A DNA stretch of 64,000 nucleotides. Origin: Variovorax paradoxus. GTDB taxonomy: Bacteria > Pseudomonadota > Gammaproteobacteria > Burkholderiales > Burkholderiaceae_C. The notes beneath the pieces are model-generated. The model was given only the letters and a program-made list of their open reading frames with translations, searched no databases and was not told the origin of the DNA. The number at the start of each line of letters is the position of its first letter. Position 1 is the first letter of the stretch. The translations under genes and the position numbers were made by a program. Where the stretch lies: positions 2,356,001 to 2,420,000 of the forward strand of contig NZ_JAUSXG010000001.1 in assembly GCF_030815855.1 (NCBI RefSeq), given 5' to 3'. Below are positions 9,166 through 18,289 of this stretch, piece after piece.

Positions 9166-9539
9166 ACCAACCCGCCGCCCCAGCCCCCGCCGCCGCACCT
9201 CAACGGCCGAGCGTCATCCAGCTCGCCATCAAGGAAAAGGGCGCGCTCTATGCCGCCTACATTCCGCTGTTTGCCGAAGGCGGCATCTTCATTCCGACCG
9301 CGCGCGAATACCGGCTGGGCGACGACGTCTACGTGCTGCTCACGCTGCCCGAAGACCCGCAGCGCTACCCGGTGGCCGGCAAGGTCGCCTGGATCACGCC
9401 GCAGCGCGCCGCGGGCAACCGCGCGCCGGGCGTGGGCATCCGTTTCCCGTCCGACGAAAAATCGCGTCAGCTCAAGGCACGCATCGAAGCGGCGCTCGGC
9501 GGCTCGATGGCTTCCGACCGCCCGACACAAACTATCTAG
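9162..9539 (+). CDS. pilZ: PilZ domain protein required for type IV pili
   Basis: 125 residues with a Pro/Ala-rich head, then LAIKEKGALYAAYIPLFAEGG, VLLTLPEDPQRYPVAGKVAWITP and GVGIRF. It resembles the founding PilZ of Pseudomonas, which sits in the same tmk-holB-pilZ-tatD neighbourhood. The RxxxR c-di-GMP motif is not apparent, as in that atypical type; such PilZ proteins act through partner proteins rather than c-di-GMP. Confidence 0.92.
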   Translation: MNQPAAPAPAAAPQRPSVIQLAIKEKGALYAAYIPLFAEGGIFIPTAREYRLGDDVYVLLTLPEDPQRYPVAGKVAWITPQRAAGNRAPGVGIRFPSDEKSRQLKARIEAALGGSMASDRPTQTI

Positions 9540-9655
9540 GCTCGAAGGCTAGGCTCGCCCCCAGGCTGCGCGCACTTCGTGTCGCTACGCCCACCCCCTA
9601 CCGGGGGCAATACCAGCGGCCCGGCAGAGCCGGTTCCGCGGTATTTCTGGAATGG
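9540..9655. repeat. Comamonadaceae-type intergenic repeat
   Basis: GC-rich tract between pilZ and tatD with short palindromes (CCCCCTACCGGGGG and CCGGCAGAGCCGG) and the phrase GCGCACTTCGTGTCGCTACG. From memory, near-identical phrases recur between genes in Variovorax, Acidovorax and relatives. Only one copy is seen in this window, so its repeat status is established knowledge/inference, not proven here. It splits the pilZ and tatD reading frames without an obvious T-run. Confidence 0.55.
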
Positions 9656-9685
9656 GGCCAACCGCCGCCGCTCCCCTGATACGCC

Positions 9686-10495
9686 ATGTTTACCGATTCC
9701 CACTGCCACCTGACATTTCCCGAGTTCGCGGACCAGATGCCGCAAATCCGCGCCGCCATGGCCGAGGCGCAGGTCGACCGGGCCTTGTGCATCTGCACCA
9801 AGCTCGAAGAGTTCGACGACGTGCAGGCGCTGGCCGCCCGCTACGACAACTTCTGGGCCAGCGTGGGCGTGCACCCCGACAACGAGGACATCGCCGAGCC
9901 CACGGTGGACGACCTGGTGCGCCGTGCCGCGCTGCCCCGCGTGGTGGCCATCGGTGAAACCGGCCTCGACTATTACCAGATGGAAGAACGCAAGGGCGGG
10001 CGCAGCATTTCCGACATGGAATGGCAGCGCGACCGCTTTCGCGTGCACATTCGCGCCGCACAGCAAACCCGCCTGCCGCTCGTCATTCACACCCGCGAAG
10101 CCTCGGCCGACACGCTGGCCATCCTCAAGGAGGAGGGCGAAGACGGCGCCGGTAATGCCGCGGGCGGCGTGTTCCATTGCTTTACCGAAACCGCCGAAGT
10201 CGCGCGCGCGGCGCTCGACCTGGGCTTCTACATTTCGTTTTCGGGCATCCTGACCTTCAAGAAGGCGCAAGACCTGCGCGACGTGGCGGCCTTCGTGCCG
10301 CTCGACCGGATGCTGATCGAAACCGACAGCCCCTACCTGGCCCCCGTGCCGTACCGCGGCAAGACCAACAATCCGTCGTACGTGCCCTATGTCGCCAAGC
10401 AGATCGCCGAACTGCGCAAGCTGCCCGTCGAAGCAGTGGCAGAGGCCACCAGCGACAACTTCGAAACGCTGTTCAAGGGAGTCAAAACAACATGA
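9686..10495 (+). CDS. TatD-family metal-dependent deoxyribonuclease
   Basis: 269 residues. TIM-barrel metal-site motifs in order: DSHCHL (residues 4-9), GETGLDYY, HTREAS, HCFTE and ETDSPYLAP. TatD-type enzymes are Mg-dependent 3'-5' exonucleases or DNases implicated in repair and DNA degradation. The position after pilZ is the usual one. The stop overlaps the ankyrin gene start (ATGA 10492-10495). Confidence 0.93.
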   Translation: MFTDSHCHLTFPEFADQMPQIRAAMAEAQVDRALCICTKLEEFDDVQALAARYDNFWASVGVHPDNEDIAEPTVDDLVRRAALPRVVAIGETGLDYYQMEERKGGRSISDMEWQRDRFRVHIRAAQQTRLPLVIHTREASADTLAILKEEGEDGAGNAAGGVFHCFTETAEVARAALDLGFYISFSGILTFKKAQDLRDVAAFVPLDRMLIETDSPYLAPVPYRGKTNNPSYVPYVAKQIAELRKLPVEAVAEATSDNFETLFKGVKTT

Positions 10496-11169
10496 AGAAA
10501 TACATCAAAAAGTTCTTGTATCTGGCTGTCGCAGCAGCAACTTTTGCTGCTCATGCGGGCTCCTTCGAAGACTTTTTCCGGGCCGTTCGCGGAGACAACG
10601 CCAGCGGTGTGCGCACCCTGCTGCAACGCGGCTTCGACCCCAACACGCGCGATGAACATGGCCAGACGGGCCTGATCATCGCGCTGCGCGAGCCGTCGCC
10701 CAAGGTCGTCCAGGTGCTGCTCGAGTCGCCGCAAACCGATGTCGACATTGCCAACGCCAAGGACGAAACCCCGCTGATGCTGGCGGCCATCAAGGGCCAG
10801 CAAGACGTGGTCACCCAATTGCTCAAGCGCGACGCCGCCGTCAACAAGACCGGCTGGACGCCGCTGCACTACGCCGCCAGCAGCGGCCAGCTGAGCATCA
10901 TGAAGGTGCTGCTCGACAACTACGCCTTCATCGATGCGCAATCGCCCAACGGCACCACGCCGCTCATGATGGCCGCGATGTACGGCTCCAACGAGGCCGT
11001 GAAGCTCCTGCTGGCCGAAGGCGCCGACACCACGATGAAGAACCAGCTCGGCATGACCGCCGTGGACTTCGCCACCAAGGCGAACCGGTCGGAAGCCGCG
11101 CAGCTGATTGCTGCGGCTGCCAATGTGAAGGCTGGCCCCAAGCCCCTGCCCAAGGACGGCAAATGGTGA
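10492..11169 (+). CDS. Exported ankyrin-repeat protein
   Basis: 225 residues from the ATG in the overlap with tatD. A Sec signal peptide (MKKYIKKFLYLAVAAATFAAHA) precedes about five ankyrin repeats (e.g. DEHGQTGLIIALREPSPKVVQVLLE, ETPLMLAAIKGQQDVVTQLL, GWTPLHYAASSGQLSIMKVLL, GTTPLMMAAMYGSNEAVKLLL). Probably periplasmic. Ankyrin repeats bind proteins; no partner is evident. Coupling to tatD suggests co-expression with the housekeeping block. Confidence 0.88.
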   Translation: MKKYIKKFLYLAVAAATFAAHAGSFEDFFRAVRGDNASGVRTLLQRGFDPNTRDEHGQTGLIIALREPSPKVVQVLLESPQTDVDIANAKDETPLMLAAIKGQQDVVTQLLKRDAAVNKTGWTPLHYAASSGQLSIMKVLLDNYAFIDAQSPNGTTPLMMAAMYGSNEAVKLLLAEGADTTMKNQLGMTAVDFATKANRSEAAQLIAAAANVKAGPKPLPKDGKW

Positions 11170-11290
11170 AACCAGCGGCGGGCCGCCCCGCACCATAGGG
11201 GCGAAAGCAGCCGCGCGGCGCAGGCCGGATAAGCCCTGAAAAGGGCGCCTGCGCAGTCATGCGAGACTCTGCGCAGAAGGAGAAGCAGAG

Positions 11291-11776
11291 ATGAATACAT
11301 TCCTATTCATGGTCTTTTTGTTGGCCATCGGATTGCTGGTTTTCGCGGCAGTGGCCAGAAAAAGGTCGACACAAAGCAAGAGCGGCTTTGTCGACAAGCC
11401 CAAGGCACGGCCGCCGCTTACCGCGCGCGAGCAAGCGATGTACAACCGCCTGGTGCAAACGCTGCCGGATCTCGTCGTGCTGCCACAAGTCAGTTTCGGC
11501 GCATTGCTCACGGCCCGCACGCGCGCGGCGCGAAGCTCGTTCAGCCGGAAGATCGCCGACTTCGTCGTGTGCGACCGCTCGTTCAAGGTCGTGGCCGTGG
11601 TCACGTTCGGCGGCGACAAGAGCAACAAGGGCAAGTCGCAACGCGACCTGGACCGGGATGCGCTGCTTGTGGAGGCCGGCTACCGCGTGCTGCGCTATCC
11701 CCGGCTTCCCGATGTGGGGCGCGTGGAGGCCGATTTCGACCCGACGTTGGCTTCGGTAAGCCCGATGGGCTCCTGA
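11291..11776 (+). CDS. Membrane-anchored DUF2726 protein
   Basis: 161 residues with a strong AAGGAGAA ribosome site. One N-terminal membrane segment (FLFMVFLLAIGLLVFAAVA) is followed by a DUF2726 domain: LTAREQAMYNRLVQTLPD, FSRKIADFVVCDRSFKVVAVV, KSQRDLDRDALLVEAGYRVLRYP. The domain has the layout of restriction-endonuclease-like folds (D...VxV...RD...D), but no catalytic role is established for this type. Function unknown. Confidence 0.82.
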   Translation: MNTFLFMVFLLAIGLLVFAAVARKRSTQSKSGFVDKPKARPPLTAREQAMYNRLVQTLPDLVVLPQVSFGALLTARTRAARSSFSRKIADFVVCDRSFKVVAVVTFGGDKSNKGKSQRDLDRDALLVEAGYRVLRYPRLPDVGRVEADFDPTLASVSPMGS

Positions 11777-12442
11777 CGGCCACCCGACGCCGGCCGCCCG
11801 GCTTTTCGCAATTGGCATCAGGCCAGTTGCGGCAGGCACTGCCTGCCATATCTCCAATTGAGAATCCGCACCGCTCGGCGTAACCGGTAGTAACTCGACT
11901 CGGATTTGTGCACTAATTGCACAGCCAATTGAATTCTCCTAACTGGTGTTTTTTTGCGCGCCCGTGCGGCCTGCGATGAAATCGGCAGCCAATCGCTGCC
12001 TTCATCAATTCGACTTAACCGTTCCCGCCAAAACCCGTGCTGCCTGGCGCCGGTCGGTCATCGAATCCCGCAATTCGTGCACACGAGGGACGGCGCCGCG
12101 CTCTCATTTAGTGCACTCGCCCGTGAATAGTGCATTCATGGCGAGCATCCGGCACCGCGCACCACTGCTATCGAGCCAATTATTAGGATTAAAAACCATG
12201 ATGGCGCGAATTTTCGAATGTGGTAGGAAGACGACCATTTTGGTATCTTTGTATTACTATTGGATGCAAAGTATCAATTGAGAATTTAAATCAATTCGAC
12301 ACAATGACTCCAAAATGCGACATATCGAGTTGCAGCTCCCTCTCTCGCTCTTAAGATTTGTTTGCGAACAATTTCAAAGATTGCAGTCGCATGAATAGAT
12401 TTACAACTATTCACTACCTCTTAAAACAGACGGATGGAGCAC
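11777..12442. other. AT-rich leader region before the adhesin gene
   Basis: About 670 bp without a convincing gene; one 111-codon open frame (11946-12281) shows no family features. It is clearly AT-richer than its surroundings, most so at 12181-12430. AATTGA recurs (near 11854, 11930, 12276), and GAATTTAAATC sits between two ATCAATT copies at 12273-12296. This is a plausible promoter and xenogeneic-silencer (H-NS/MvaT-type) region for the adhesin. No specific -35/-10 pair can be chosen. Confidence 0.5.
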
Positions 12443-15400
12443 ATGAATACAACTTACCGCTCGCTTTGGAACGAATCCCTAGGCGCCTGGGTTGCGGCGT
12501 CGGAGATCACTTGCGCCCGCGGCAAGCGAAGCGGAAGCTGCGTGACGGCCGCGAGCGCATCCGGCGCGCGGGCATCTCGTCCGCCGGGTCGCCTGCGGGC
12601 GGGGATCATGACTGCGCTGATAGCGATGGGGGGGATGGGATGGGCCTCGTTGGCGCAGGCGCAGGCGAACTGCACTCCAGCGCCGTTCAACGACTACAGC
12701 GGCAGCGCGACGTGCGCGGGTTTTCAGGCCCAAGCGACTGCCGGCGGCGCCACTGCCATAGGCTATAACGCCCAAAGTACAGGGCTGAATGCCACGACTC
12801 TCGGCTACCAAGCCATTGCCTCCGGGACCAATTCCCTTTACCTGGGTGCGCGCAGCGCTGCCGGGACGGGCGCATTGGCCGACGGCACCATTGCCATCGG
12901 CACAGACGTAACCTCCAGCGGCTTATCGTCCGTCGGCATCGGCCTGCAGTCGCGGGTAACTGGAAAATACGGCATTGCCTTGGGAGTGCAAGCCGTTGGC
13001 ACAGCGGAGGGCGTGGTCGCAGTGGGCAGCGGTGCCACGAGTTCGGGATTCAATGGCGTGTCTCTTGGCGCCGGAGCCATTGCCGCCGGAGTCAACTCGA
13101 TTTATCTCGGCGCTCGCACCGCTGCAGGGACCGGCGCGCTGGTCGAGAGCTCCATTGGAATCGGAACAGACGTAACTTCTAGTGGGAAGTATGCCCTTGC
13201 GGTTGGCTTCCAAGCCGGGGCGATCGGGGACAACACAGTTGCAGTCGGCAACGGGGCCGGTTCGGGCTCGACGAGCGCCAATACGGGTTCGGTCGCAATG
13301 GGCGTTGCCTCGGGACAATTTGTCTCCGGCGCGCAGAACACAGCCATGGGCGGTGGCATCCCGAGCAAGATGCGAGGCGCGGGTTCGGGCGTCACGGGAA
13401 CGCGCAACATCGCCTTCGGCGCGGGCGATGGCTCGAAAACCTACGATGGCACCTTGCAGGCTGCGGCAGGCAGCCTGGTCAGCGGCAACGACAATATCGC
13501 CATCGGCACCAACGCAGGCATCGGCGTCGCGGCCGCGGGGACGACGTCGATCGGCTTGAACGCGAATGCGACCGCGATATCAGCAGTGGCGGTAGGTACC
13601 GGCACGGTCTCAAGCAACGTCAATACGGTCGCGCTGGGAGCTTCCGCCACTGCCACCGGAGCTGGCGACAGCGCGTTGGGCACCTTCGCCAATGCCTCGG
13701 GAGGGAATTCCACGGCGCTTGGTGTCAGTTCCACGGCCAGTGGCATTACTGCATTTGCTGGCGGCTGGAAGTCCGTCGCAAGCGGAGACCGCAGTACAGC
13801 ATTGGGACGTGAGGCGAGCGCGTCCGCGTCGGATGCTGTCGCGTTGGGACATCTGGCAACGGCGACCAACGCGGCAGCCACAGCCGTCGGGAACGCCGCT
13901 CAGGCGCAAGGGGATAGCTCGCTTGCGCTCGGTGCACAAGCGCTCGCCATCGGAACCAGCACAGTTGCGGTCGGCCAGGGTGCCGGCGCGGGCTCGACGA
14001 TCGCCAATACGGGTTCGGTCGCAATGGGCATTGCTGCCGGAACGCTGGTCAGCGGCGCGCTGAACACCGCCGTGGGGGGAGGCACTGCAAGCGTGATGCG
14101 GGGCGCGGGTTCGGGCGTCACGGGAACGCGCAACGTCGCCTTCGGAACCGGCGATGGCTCGGTCGCCTACGACGGCACCTTGAAGGCTTCGGCAGGCAAC
14201 CTGGTCAGCGGCAACGACAATGTCGCCATCGGCACCAACGCAGGTATTGGCGTCGCGGCCAACGCGACGACGTCGATCGGCCGGAACGCGAAAGCGAGCG
14301 CGACCAACGCGATCGCCATGGGCAATACCGCGGTCGCGGACTCTGGCGATGCCGTGGCAATCGGCACTGGTGCGCGGGCCACAGGTGGCAAGGCGGTTTC
14401 CATCGGGGCCGGCAACACGGCCTACGGTAACGGCGCCGTGGCGATCGGCGACCCGAGCTACGCGAGCGGCACCGGCGCGTTCGTAGGCGGCGCGGACAAC
14501 ATTGCCAATAGCGATGGAACAACGACAGCGACCGCCGCCAACCAGGCCAACGGCGCGGTGGCGATCGGCAATAACAACAAAGCGATCGGGCAGGGCAGTG
14601 TGGCGCTGGGCAACGGCTCCGTCGCGGGCGCAATCGGCAAGGCGGGCAGCGTGGCGATCGGCGACGGCGCGACAGCGAGCACGAGCGCGGGCGACGTGGC
14701 GCTGGGCTCGGGCTCGGTGACCGCCGCGGCGGTCGGTACGCCCAACGCTGTGATCGGCGGCACGACTTACAACTTCAAAGGCATCGCGCCCGCAAGCACG
14801 GTCAGCGTCGGCGCCCCTGGTGCAGAGCGAACTATCACCAATGTGGCGGCTGGTCGTATCGCGATCGACTCGACCGATGCCATCAACGGCTCACAGCTGT
14901 TCGGCACGAACCAGCAGGTGACGGTGAACTCGAACCAGATCACCAACCTCAACAACGTGGTCGGCGGCATCAATAACGGCGCGGGCATCAAGTACTTCCA
15001 CGCCACTTCGAGCCTGCCCGATTCGCAAGCCCTGGGAACGGATTCCGTCGCCATCGGTCCAAACGCAGTGGCCAACAATGCTGGCGACGTGGCGCTGGGC
15101 TCGGGTTCGGTAACCACCGCAACAGTCCAGACGGGCGGCACCGTGATCGGAGGCAACCCCTACGTGTTTGCCGGCGCCACGCCGACCAACACTGTGAGCG
15201 TGGGCGCGGTGGGGGCTGAACGCACCATCACCAACGTGGCGGCCGGCAGGATTTCCGGTAGCTCCACCGATGCGATCAACGGCTCGCAACTGTTCGCCAC
15301 CAATCAGCAGGTGACGCTGAACACGACCGAGATCAGCAACCTGAACAACACGGTCGGCAATATCAACAACGGCGCGGGCATCAAGTACTTCCACGCCAAC

Positions 15401-17065
15401 TCGGTTCTGCCCGATTCGCAGGCCGTGGGGACGAACTCCGTCGCCATCGGACCGAATGCCGTGGCCAAGAACACCAGCGACGTGGCGCTGGGCTCCGGCT
15501 CTGTGACGGACACGGCGGTCGGCACGGCCAGCACCGTGATCAACGGCACGACGTACAACTTTGCCGGCACCACGCCGGTGAGCACGGTCAGCGTGGGGGC
15601 GGTGGGCGCCGAGCGCACGATCACCAACGTGGCGGCCGGCAGGATCTCCGGAGGCTCTACGGACGCGATCAACGGCTCGCAGCTGTTCGCGACCAACCAG
15701 TCGATCGAGAATCTCAGCACCACGGTCACCGCGAACAAGACGAAGTACTACAGCGTCAACTCCACCGGCGGCACCAACGAAGACAACCTCGGAGCCACAG
15801 GGGCCGATGCCATCGCATCGGGCAAGAATGCCAGCGCCACCATCGACGGATCGATTGCTCTCGGCGCAGGCTCGGTCACCGACCGCGTGATCGCGCCCAC
15901 CACCGGCAGCATTCCCGCCGGCAGCAGCCTGATCGAATACAACACGACCGACCGCACGCTGCTTGGGGCCCTTTCTGTCGGCAGCGCGACCACCTACCGC
16001 CAGATCACCAACGTGGCCGACGGTACGCAGTTGCAGGACGCGGTCACGGTACGGCAGCTGTCCGGTGCGCTGCAGTCTTTTGCGGTCACGCCGACACAGT
16101 ATTTCCACGCCAACTCCACAGCGGCGGATTCGCTGGCCATCGGCGCCGAATCGGTGGCCGTGGGCCCGCAGACGGTGGTCAACGGCAACAACGGCGTGGG
16201 CATCGGCAACGGCGCCGTGGTGCAGCAAAGCGCGCCGGGCGGCGTGGCGATCGGGCAGGGCGCAACCTCGCACCTGGCCGATTCCATTGCGGTGGGCACT
16301 GGCTCTTCGGCCGCGGCCGTCCAGGGTGTCGCACTCGGCGCGGGCAGCAACGTGACGCAGGCCGGGGGCGTGGCCCTGGGCTCGGGCTCGGTGGCTTCCA
16401 CCTCCGCGGGGGTCGCCGGCTACGTGCCGCCCACGGCCACGGATGCGCAGCGCATCGCCATCGGCGCGACCACCAGCACGCTGGCGGCCGTATCGGTGGG
16501 CAATGCCGCCAGCGGCCAGTTCCGGCAGATCACCGGCGTGGCCGCGGGCACGGCGGACAGCGACGCGGTCAACGTTTCGCAGCTGCGCGGGGTGCAGGGC
16601 GTGGTCGCGGTGATCGACCAGTCGACGGTCAAGTACGACTCGAACCCCGATGGCACGGTCAACTACAACAGCGTGACCATGGGCGGCGGCAATGCGACCG
16701 GCCCGGTGGCGGTGCACAACGTGGCACCGGGCGTGGCGGGCACCGACGCCGTCAACGTCAACCAGCTCAACACGGTCAGCGGCGGCCTGAACAACCGTAT
16801 CGATGCGGTCAACAACCGCATCGATGGGGTCGAGAAGAACGCCTATGCCGGTGTGGCCGCGGCCATGGCGCTGCAGATGCCCGGGGTCTACGTTCCGGGC
16901 AAGACGGTCATGCGGATCGGCGCGGGTTCCTTCAAGGGCCAGAGCGCGGTGGGCATCAGTTTCCGGCGCACCTCCGAAAACAACGCCTGGAGCCTCACCG
17001 GCGGCGTGGCCACCAGCCGTGCCGGGGTGGGCGCCACCGTGGGCGCGGAATGGGTCTTCAACTGA
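12443..17065 (+). CDS. Giant trimeric autotransporter adhesin (YadA/Hia family)
   Basis: 1540 residues from ATG 12443. An ATG three codons earlier (12434) is possible, but the extended signal peptide region conventionally begins MNTTYRSLWNESLGAW, as here, and a GGAG lies just before 12443. The signal ends near ASLAQAQA. The head is a long run of YadA-type 14-mers (AIGxxAxASGxxSxALG). The stalk holds repeated TNVAAGRISxxSTDAINGSQLF modules with GIKYFHA segments. The last ~70 residues are the YadA membrane anchor (AAAMALQMPGVYVPGKTVM ... VGATVGAEWVFN). It ends in Asn after Phe rather than in the usual terminal aromatic. A type Vc secreted adhesin for attachment or autoagglutination. Confidence 0.95.
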   Translation: MNTTYRSLWNESLGAWVAASEITCARGKRSGSCVTAASASGARASRPPGRLRAGIMTALIAMGGMGWASLAQAQANCTPAPFNDYSGSATCAGFQAQATAGGATAIGYNAQSTGLNATTLGYQAIASGTNSLYLGARSAAGTGALADGTIAIGTDVTSSGLSSVGIGLQSRVTGKYGIALGVQAVGTAEGVVAVGSGATSSGFNGVSLGAGAIAAGVNSIYLGARTAAGTGALVESSIGIGTDVTSSGKYALAVGFQAGAIGDNTVAVGNGAGSGSTSANTGSVAMGVASGQFVSGAQNTAMGGGIPSKMRGAGSGVTGTRNIAFGAGDGSKTYDGTLQAAAGSLVSGNDNIAIGTNAGIGVAAAGTTSIGLNANATAISAVAVGTGTVSSNVNTVALGASATATGAGDSALGTFANASGGNSTALGVSSTASGITAFAGGWKSVASGDRSTALGREASASASDAVALGHLATATNAAATAVGNAAQAQGDSSLALGAQALAIGTSTVAVGQGAGAGSTIANTGSVAMGIAAGTLVSGALNTAVGGGTASVMRGAGSGVTGTRNVAFGTGDGSVAYDGTLKASAGNLVSGNDNVAIGTNAGIGVAANATTSIGRNAKASATNAIAMGNTAVADSGDAVAIGTGARATGGKAVSIGAGNTAYGNGAVAIGDPSYASGTGAFVGGADNIANSDGTTTATAANQANGAVAIGNNNKAIGQGSVALGNGSVAGAIGKAGSVAIGDGATASTSAGDVALGSGSVTAAAVGTPNAVIGGTTYNFKGIAPASTVSVGAPGAERTITNVAAGRIAIDSTDAINGSQLFGTNQQVTVNSNQITNLNNVVGGINNGAGIKYFHATSSLPDSQALGTDSVAIGPNAVANNAGDVALGSGSVTTATVQTGGTVIGGNPYVFAGATPTNTVSVGAVGAERTITNVAAGRISGSSTDAINGSQLFATNQQVTLNTTEISNLNNTVGNINNGAGIKYFHANSVLPDSQAVGTNSVAIGPNAVAKNTSDVALGSGSVTDTAVGTASTVINGTTYNFAGTTPVSTVSVGAVGAERTITNVAAGRISGGSTDAINGSQLFATNQSIENLSTTVTANKTKYYSVNSTGGTNEDNLGATGADAIASGKNASATIDGSIALGAGSVTDRVIAPTTGSIPAGSSLIEYNTTDRTLLGALSVGSATTYRQITNVADGTQLQDAVTVRQLSGALQSFAVTPTQYFHANSTAADSLAIGAESVAVGPQTVVNGNNGVGIGNGAVVQQSAPGGVAIGQGATSHLADSIAVGTGSSAAAVQGVALGAGSNVTQAGGVALGSGSVASTSAGVAGYVPPTATDAQRIAIGATTSTLAAVSVGNAASGQFRQITGVAAGTADSDAVNVSQLRGVQGVVAVIDQSTVKYDSNPDGTVNYNSVTMGGGNATGPVAVHNVAPGVAGTDAVNVNQLNTVSGGLNNRIDAVNNRIDGVEKNAYAGVAAAMALQMPGVYVPGKTVMRIGAGSFKGQSAVGISFRRTSENNAWSLTGGVATSRAGVGATVGAEWVFN
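13219..14316 (+). repeat. Internal duplication in the adhesin head
   Basis: About 370 bp at 13219-13590 recurs at 13945-14316. Both code for a TVAVG - NTGSVAMG - RGAGSGVTGTRN - FG.GDGS - SGNDN.AIGTNAGIGVA order with scattered substitutions. The non-14-mer inserts (RGAGSGVTGTRN, LVSGNDN) are conserved between the copies, showing segmental duplication rather than repeat drift. Confidence 0.8.
14818..15999 (+). repeat. Three ~393-bp stalk repeats in the adhesin
   Basis: Units beginning near 14818, 15212 and 15605 each code for about 131 residues: GAERTITNVAAGRI, STDAINGSQLF.TNQ, a coiled-coil-like run, NNGAGIKYFHA, SVAIGPNAVA and VALGSGSV. The last unit diverges in its second half. Equal spacing points to tandem duplication and possible length variation by recombination. 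Confidence 0.8.
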
Positions 17066-17100
17066 TCGCCATACAGACGAACTGGACGAACTCCAACATC

Positions 17101-17994
17101 ATGAACAAGCTCTTTCAAGCCAAGACCTCTTTCACGGGTCGCGCCGTGCCGCTCGCCGCGCTTTGCCTCGCGGCACTGGTGGCCGGCGGCTGCGCCAGCC
17201 CGAGCCACACCATCACGCCGGAGATGCACGCCAGGGCCGCATCGGAGAACCCCGCACCGCCAAAGGACGAAGACTTTCCCGCGCTGAATTCGGCCAAATG
17301 GGAGCAGGGCGCTTTCCCGAGCCTGGAGGCATTGCGCGCCATGCGCACCGGCCTGGGCAAGGACCAGGTGCGCAACCTGCTGGGCCATCCGCACTTTCGT
17401 GAAGGCCTCGGCGGCGTGCGCGAGTGGAACTACATCTTCCACTTTCGCACCGGCACCGGCCCGGAGTACATCACCTGCCAATACATGGTCCGCTTCAATG
17501 CGGACGTGCTGACCAACGGCATGTACTGGAAGGGACCGGGCTGCGCGGATCTGCTCAAGCCGCCGCCCGTGGGGGCGAAGCCCGTGGCAGCCGTTCAGCC
17601 GGCGGTTGTTCCTGCACGGACGACACTGGGCGCCGATGGCCTGTTTCGCTTCGACGGCCGTTCGCTGGCCGACTTGCTGCCCGAAGGCCGGCGCAAGCTC
17701 GACGCTCTGGCCAGCGACATCAAGAGCAGCACGAAGTCGGTGAACGCGATCAGGGTCACGGGCCATACCGACCGGCTTGGCACCGCCACCTACAACCAGG
17801 CGCTGTCGCTGGCGCGCGCCAATACCGTGCGCGACTACCTTGTGCAGTCCGGAATATCGGCGCAGACCGTGCAGGTACAAGGCAAGGGTGAATCGGAGCC
17901 GAAGGTTCAATGCACGCAGACCAGCCGTGCAGCACTGATCGACTGCCTTGCGCCGAACCGCCGGGTGGAGATCGAGGTGTTCGCGGAGCGATGA
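17101..17994 (+). CDS. Lipoprotein with SmpA/OmlA-like and OmpA peptidoglycan-binding domains
   Basis: 297 residues from ATG 17101. The frame is open further upstream into the adhesin end, but this start gives a clean lipoprotein signal (PLAALCLAALVAGGC). Residues about 75-155 resemble SmpA/OmlA (BamE-type): LGKDQVRNLLGHPHF and VREWNYIFHF. Residues about 185-297 are an OmpA C-terminal domain (RVTGHTDRLGTATYNQALSLAR ... NRRVEIEV). It lies 35 bp behind the adhesin gene on the same strand, so it may be co-transcribed and may help anchor the adhesin or stabilise its assembly. Confidence 0.85.
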   Translation: MNKLFQAKTSFTGRAVPLAALCLAALVAGGCASPSHTITPEMHARAASENPAPPKDEDFPALNSAKWEQGAFPSLEALRAMRTGLGKDQVRNLLGHPHFREGLGGVREWNYIFHFRTGTGPEYITCQYMVRFNADVLTNGMYWKGPGCADLLKPPPVGAKPVAAVQPAVVPARTTLGADGLFRFDGRSLADLLPEGRRKLDALASDIKSSTKSVNAIRVTGHTDRLGTATYNQALSLARANTVRDYLVQSGISAQTVQVQGKGESEPKVQCTQTSRAALIDCLAPNRRVEIEVFAER

Positions 17995-18000
17995 ACTCAG

Positions 18001-18036
18001 GAACGGGCCTTGCCTAAACGGCGAGCCCGTTCGTTT
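18001..18036 (+). terminator. Possible hairpin terminator after the OmpA-type gene
   Basis: Perfect arms GAACGGGC (18001-18008) and GCCCGTTC (18025-18032) enclose a 16-nt loop, six bases past the stop codon. Only a weak T-run follows (GTTTGGG), so termination strength is uncertain. Confidence 0.45.
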
Positions 18037-18289
18037 GGGACGGGTGGAATGCAGACCCTGGAAATAATACAATGTGCATTATGTTAAATGACTTGTGCCG
18101 ATGGCTCAAGGCCGATCAAGTCGATGGCCCTGCGCTTCAGGGTTTTGAGGCCAGCCGGCCACTTGCTCGGCGCCTCAGCCGGTCCGCTGCGATTCTGCAT
18201 CCCGGCCTGTCATCTGTTCCTGAACACTGGTAGCGCCGGTCGGCCGCCTCGCCCCATGTTGCGCGCTGCGCGCTCGTATGTTCCTTTGC

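Noticed and set aside
11946..12281. 111-codon frame before the adhesin
   Set aside because: No ribosome site, odd composition for the genome, no domain; lies in the AT-rich leader.
12800..16500. Regularly spaced short repeats, possible CRISPR
   Set aside because: The repeats are in frame, code for YadA head 14-mers and stalk modules, and no spacer/repeat pattern or cas genes exist.
14891..16717. 608-codon minus-strand frame opposite the adhesin
   Set aside because: It mirrors the repeated adhesin codons; no ribosome site and no family features, while the plus strand encodes a complete YadA-type protein.
18081..18233. 50-codon frame MLNDLCRWLKADQVDG...
   Set aside because: No ribosome site, no known relatives; could be a gene remnant but evidence is too thin to annotate.
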